From Paraspadella gotoi (lineage: Eukaryota; Chaetognatha): DNA of 64,000 bases. The stretch is from the NCBI GenBank assembly GCA_051294375.1, contig CM119269.1, positions 20,474,371 through 20,538,370 of the forward strand, given 5' to 3'. Below, piece after piece: positions 59,189-64,000 of this stretch. A program made the translations under genes and the position numbers. The first letter of the stretch is position 1, and every line of letters starts with the position of its first letter. The notes beneath the pieces were generated by a model. The model ran no database searches. It was not told the DNA's origin and worked only from the letters and a program-made list of their open reading frames with translations.

Positions 59189-59506
59189 NNNNNNNNNNNN
59201 NNNNNNNNNNNNNNNNNNNNNNNNNNNNNNNNNNNNNNNNNNNNNNNNNNNNNNNNNNNNNNNNNNNNNNNNNNNNNNNNNNNNNNNNNNNNNNNNNNNN
59301 NNNNNNNNNNNNNNNNNNNNNNNNNNNNNNNNNNNNNNNNNNNNNNNNNNNNNNNNNNNNNNNNNNNNNNNNNNNNNNNNNNNNNNNNNNNNNNNNNNNN
59401 NNNNNNNNNNNNNNNNNNNNNNNNNNNNNNNNNNNNNNNNNNNNNNNNNNNNNNNNNNNNNNNNNNNNNNNNNNNNNNNNNNNNNNNNNNNNNNNNNNNN
59501 NNNNNN
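59189..59506. other. 318-N assembly gap
   Basis: Further long gaps follow at 60,319-60,563, 61,523-61,709, 62,225-62,921 and 63,820-64,000. Confidence 0.98.
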
Positions 59507-60123
59507 TGTTCTCCTGACTCTTTTCTTCTGTTCTCCTGACTCTTTTTGTTATTCTGTCTTTTTTATTTCGTTCTCTAGATTCTTTTCTTCTTTTCTTCTT
59601 TTTCTGCTCCTTTTTCTGTTCACCTTTAACTTTTTCTTTTCTCCAAATCTTCTAACTTCATCCAGAAGCTCCAAATGTAGCTATTTTCATTTCAAAGTCT
59701 TTTTATTTCATTCTTACTTACTTTTTATCTATTTTCCTATTCTCTTTTGCCTTCTTTTTTCTTCTTACTACTTTCAATGAGTCATTAGCGTCGATACGTA
59801 TGTTATATTTATGTATAATGTTCTTTCTCCGATTTTTTTCGGCCATTTTTATTTGTCATATTTTCAAAGTTCCAATGTACAATTTTTATTCTATGTCGGT
59901 ATAATACGTACGTAGATGTACGTTTACACGTCCTAAATTACATGATTCATATATGATAAAATTCATAAAATATAAAAATAGAAAATAGTGAAACAAGTAA
60001 TTTGCAAATTTTCATGAATGAAAACGATTTTCAAATGCTCGTAGACGGTCTGTGTCGGCAGCAGAGATTATCAATCATAACACCGAAGATGTAAAGGTAT
60101 TAAAAGAAAAAGATAAAGGTGAC
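59507..60123. other. T-rich DNA, no gene seen
   Basis: Starts with a near-direct repeat TGTTCTCCTGACTCTTTT (two copies, 22 bp apart) and is otherwise AT-rich. Probably intron of the phosphatase gene. Confidence 0.5.
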
Positions 60124-60563
60124 AGAGAAAGAGGAGTGTGAGAGAAAGAGAGAAAGGGAGAGAGAAAGAGAGAGAGAGAGAGAGAGGGAGAGAAAAAGAG
60201 AGAGAGAGAGAGACATAAAGAGAGATGGGTAAATTCCCAGAAGCTTCCCTGTGCCGATGAAACGATTCATCAAAACAAATATTCACTGATGGAATTTTCT
60301 CATCAACGATGGAGAGAGNNNNNNNNNNNNNNNNNNNNNNNNNNNNNNNNNNNNNNNNNNNNNNNNNNNNNNNNNNNNNNNNNNNNNNNNNNNNNNNNNN
60401 NNNNNNNNNNNNNNNNNNNNNNNNNNNNNNNNNNNNNNNNNNNNNNNNNNNNNNNNNNNNNNNNNNNNNNNNNNNNNNNNNNNNNNNNNNNNNNNNNNNN
60501 NNNNNNNNNNNNNNNNNNNNNNNNNNNNNNNNNNNNNNNNNNNNNNNNNNNNNNNNNNNNNNN

Positions 60564-60597
<34 letters not shown>
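60124..60597. repeat. (GA)n microsatellites around a 245-N gap
   Basis: GA-rich at 60,124-60,225 and pure GA at 60,564-60,597, with the gap 60,319-60,563 between. The missing sequence is probably more GA. Confidence 0.9.
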
Positions 60598-60600
<3 letters not shown>

Positions 60601-63600
60601 TGATAATGATAACCGGTTTTTATCAGGGAAACGGCACCTTCAAGAGACGAAGAGACAGAACCTCAGAGAGACAGACTAACAGCGAGATAAACAGATCGTT
60701 TTAGCAAGATGAAGAAATTTAAGAAACCAACGCTGGTTGGGATAACCTGCTCCCTTTCTCGATCCCTCTTGTGCTCTTTAACCTTTGTAAATGTAAGGGT
60801 CAATATCCTTTTTTACTTGTTTTTTTGTTTTTTGACCTTTCAGAATATTTTCATTATTGTTTCCGTTTTTTTTTTTGGTTTTGTTCTTTTCTCAAGCTCT
60901 CCTGAACGTGAAGAGAACCGAGAAGACTCTTGTTTATTGTTATCTTTTTAGTTGATGAATTTTTCTCCAGAGTCTTGGAAATGTTGTAGTTGAGTCAGAT
61001 TGGTCTGACTGGTCGGTCAATTACTTCGTCTGCTTTTCGCTCCCGACGGTGGAAATAATTTTTCTTACGGAAAATAATTAAAAGAAAATTTGTTTTCGTT
61101 TTCGAGACGATTTTCGTAACCAATGAATCATATTTGAATCATATATAGGGGATTTAATTTTGATGAGGGGTCGCTTGTTAATGCGGAATCCTCAGAAACT
61201 GAATTCTGTCCCATGAACGTTCATTGTCGTCTTCGTCATCAAAGTTGTTGTTGTGGTTGTTATTGTTTTCATCGTCGTCTTCTCTCCCGCCGTCCTTATC
61301 TCAGCAAAAACAGAGAAGAGATAAAAACGATTTGTGGTTTTAAGTCGTCGTCCTCCTTGTTGTCGTTGTTGTCGTCGTTGTTGTTGTTGTTAAAGAGGAC
61401 GTTGTGACCGCGTTTTTTTTTCGCTATGGATTTTTTGTTTCGTTTGTTTGCGTTTTTATTCTAATCTAGTTTTCGATTTTGTTTGTTTCTCCTGTTTTCA
61501 TTTTCGTCACCGACACAATTTTNNNNNNNNNNNNNNNNNNNNNNNNNNNNNNNNNNNNNNNNNNNNNNNNNNNNNNNNNNNNNNNNNNNNNNNNNNNNNN
61601 NNNNNNNNNNNNNNNNNNNNNNNNNNNNNNNNNNNNNNNNNNNNNNNNNNNNNNNNNNNNNNNNNNNNNNNNNNNNNNNNNNNNNNNNNNNNNNNNNNNN
61701 NNNNNNNNNGATAAGCAGCGAGGCTCAGGTGTTAGGAGACTGAAATGTGATCTCAGAGAATCCCATCAGAATGTAATCGGCGGGCACCATAGAACGGTTA
61801 GTGGGAAGATATGAGGAGGGGGAAGAAAAGTAGAGGAAGCGAATAAAGGATGGAGAAGTGAACAAGAGTAAGTCAACTCGGTGGGGAGAAAGATGATGTC
61901 CGGGAAAAAAAAATGAAGACAAAGTATTATAAAAAGGTTAGCAGAAGAGGTTCATAGAAAATCGGCCATACGGTAGAGAAGGGAAAAAAGAAATGGGTGA
62001 AAAAGGAGGAAAGGAAGGAAAAGGGAACATAGATAAATGGATGTAGTGAACGGTGAAGGCCTGAATTCGATGCCGGTGAAGAATTGATGGTCGTTGGACC
62101 GCTTTGCGTGGAAGTGAGTGGCGTTAGTCTGAATGATAGTTATGGTCGTGGGTGTGGTTGTAGTGAGGATCCTGAATTTAGGTGATAGAGATGATAGAAG
62201 TTTCTGTGGTGAGAGTTGTGGCCANNNNNNNNNNNNNNNNNNNNNNNNNNNNNNNNNNNNNNNNNNNNNNNNNNNNNNNNNNNNNNNNNNNNNNNNNNNN
62301 NNNNNNNNNNNNNNNNNNNNNNNNNNNNNNNNNNNNNNNNNNNNNNNNNNNNNNNNNNNNNNNNNNNNNNNNNNNNNNNNNNNNNNNNNNNNNNNNNNNN
62401 NNNNNNNNNNNNNNNNNNNNNNNNNNNNNNNNNNNNNNNNNNNNNNNNNNNNNNNNNNNNNNNNNNNNNNNNNNNNNNNNNNNNNNNNNNNNNNNNNNNN
62501 NNNNNNNNNNNNNNNNNNNNNNNNNNNNNNNNNNNNNNNNNNNNNNNNNNNNNNNNNNNNNNNNNNNNNNNNNNNNNNNNNNNNNNNNNNNNNNNNNNNN
62601 NNNNNNNNNNNNNNNNNNNNNNNNNNNNNNNNNNNNNNNNNNNNNNNNNNNNNNNNNNNNNNNNNNNNNNNNNNNNNNNNNNNNNNNNNNNNNNNNNNNN
62701 NNNNNNNNNNNNNNNNNNNNNNNNNNNNNNNNNNNNNNNNNNNNNNNNNNNNNNNNNNNNNNNNNNNNNNNNNNNNNNNNNNNNNNNNNNNNNNNNNNNN
62801 NNNNNNNNNNNNNNNNNNNNNNNNNNNNNNNNNNNNNNNNNNNNNNNNNNNNNNNNNNNNNNNNNNNNNNNNNNNNNNNNNNNNNNNNNNNNNNNNNNNN
62901 NNNNNNNNNNNNNNNNNNNNNCTGATAAAAAAGGCTCCTTTTAGAGTCGCCGACCGCGACGGTCGACCGCCATAAACCTGAGCAGCTGCCGCCACTCGCT
63001 TGGTCTTCCTCTTTGACGAACGCGGATAAAAATATGGGGATAAAAAAGGATAAAACGAAGGGAACCGTCGGCCATTTTTATCAGTTTCTCATCAGTTTCT
63101 ATCAGACAAATATTATTTCTACAGACCGCTCAAACCCGACAAACATTTTTATTTCTTCACAGTCTTTCGCTTTGTATATGCTGGTCACGCTCGCCCCGAT
63201 TGACACTCTTGAGTCAAGAGTCTTGACGTTACCTAATGGTCCCCATGACGTTCATGTTGTTGCCATGAATACCGTTTTTGTAAATCACTAATGATTTACT
63301 TACTTAAATTGTACATTTTTTTTGTCTTTTTTTTTTCAATATTTTTTTCCGTCTATTTAACTTTTCCTTCCTACTTGGAGGATATTTTTTTTAAATTTTA
63401 TTTTATTCTATGTCTTGATCAAAGAATTTTAATCATGTATCAAATATCGAAAAAAAAATATTGTTTTGATTTAGAAAATATTTTTGCATGTACCAAAATG
63501 ATATTAGTGCCCCAATATCAGTTCAGTTTAAGCCCTTAAAAGTGATTTACATGTATAGGCGCAGCGACTGGTTTTTCTCTATCCGCAAACGAAACGATGG

Positions 63601-63819
63601 CCTTCGCGACAGCCACGCGTCACAGAATGTCACAAAGTCTTGACAGCAAGTCTTGTTCATGGCATTTCATTCGGTCGCGTCACATGGCTGCCATGACACC
63701 GTAACTAATGTCAAAAAATGCTACTTAATAGTAAATCATGAGAAAAAAACAATATTGATGAATATCATAACGTGTTTTGTGCGAAGTTGTGGCAGAGGCA
63801 GAGAAAGAGAAAGAAAAAG
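60598..63819. other. Gap-interrupted DNA, no gene recognised
   Basis: Clean stretches at 60,598-61,522, 61,710-62,224 and 62,922-63,819. A (TTG/TCG)n-like patch lies at 61,345-61,390. A self-complementary GACTCTTGAGTCAAGAGTC (63,201-63,223 area) and repeated TGTCA/TGACA words occur near 63,560-63,720. I found no exon of the phosphatase or of another gene. Confidence 0.5.
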
Positions 63820-64000
63820 NNNNNNNNNNNNNNNNNNNNNNNNNNNNNNNNNNNNNNNNNNNNNNNNNNNNNNNNNNNNNNNNNNNNNNNNNNNNNNNNN
63901 NNNNNNNNNNNNNNNNNNNNNNNNNNNNNNNNNNNNNNNNNNNNNNNNNNNNNNNNNNNNNNNNNNNNNNNNNNNNNNNNNNNNNNNNNNNNNNNNNNNN

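Noticed and set aside
62922-63010. Minus-strand frame AAAAQVYGGRPSRSATLKG beside a gap
   Set aside because: Too short, next to a 697-N gap, no domain and no splice site that I could support.

Overview
This window is animal genomic DNA, not bacterial. It is AT-rich, saturated with (GA)n/(CT)n and other microsatellites, carries tRNA-derived SINEs and a Penelope-type GIY-YIG fragment, and its one recognisable gene has short exons with GT/AG borders. I infer an invertebrate. A decapod crustacean would fit the extreme microsatellite load, but nothing in the sequence proves it.

The gene is the 5' part of a FERM-domain tyrosine phosphatase of the PTPN4/PTPN3 (arthropod Ptpmeg) type on the + strand. 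Readable exons lie at 34,670-34,752 (start codon), 37,560-37,668 (N-terminal FERM motif TYNVRASEL), about 41,413-41,658 (FERM, DYFGLQ...LQLRRDV) and 58,426-58,650 (FERM, YLDHLKFVPNQNEDF...). At least two FERM exons are missing, and the PDZ and phosphatase domains lie outside the window. A CpG-rich stretch with YY1-like, CCAAT and tandem ETS-like sites lies upstream of exon 1.

Most of the remaining structure looks like assembly or base-calling damage around noisy long reads, and much of the apparent sequence is redundant. (1) 3,845-22,057 is an 18-kb imperfect palindrome with a spacer of about 67 bp; its right arm repeats the left with many extra single bases. (2) 32,250-35,308 holds two tandem copies of the exon-1 region; the first copy is broken by similar extra bases. 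(3) 38,352-41,405 reads like real sequence from which C has been dropped or replaced by A: it can be matched word for word with clean sequence at 41,921-42,188 and 58,175-58,650. (4) 42,188-44,234 is the exact reverse complement of 38,352-40,398, and 44,235 to about 45,450 is a G-depleted reverse complement of 36,990-38,310. (5) About 45,450-57,290 has no microsatellites, no recognisable genes and shifting composition; it resembles random base calls. A 40-bp direct repeat (42,149-42,188 and 58,175-58,214) brackets the whole 16-kb block, so the true locus probably reads straight from 42,188 into 58,215.

Region by region: 1-3,844 repeats and low-complexity DNA; 3,845-22,057 palindrome with SINEs, hairpins and a few weak exon candidates; 22,083-31,500 minisatellite, Penelope fragment, T-rich DNA and a dispersed repeat pair; 31,500-35,308 promoter-like DNA and exon 1 (duplicated); 35,309-38,326 intron 1, exon 2 and part of intron 2; 38,352-58,149 mainly artefact, with one good FERM exon and a SINE; 58,175-64,000 a FERM exon followed by gap-riddled intronic or flanking DNA.
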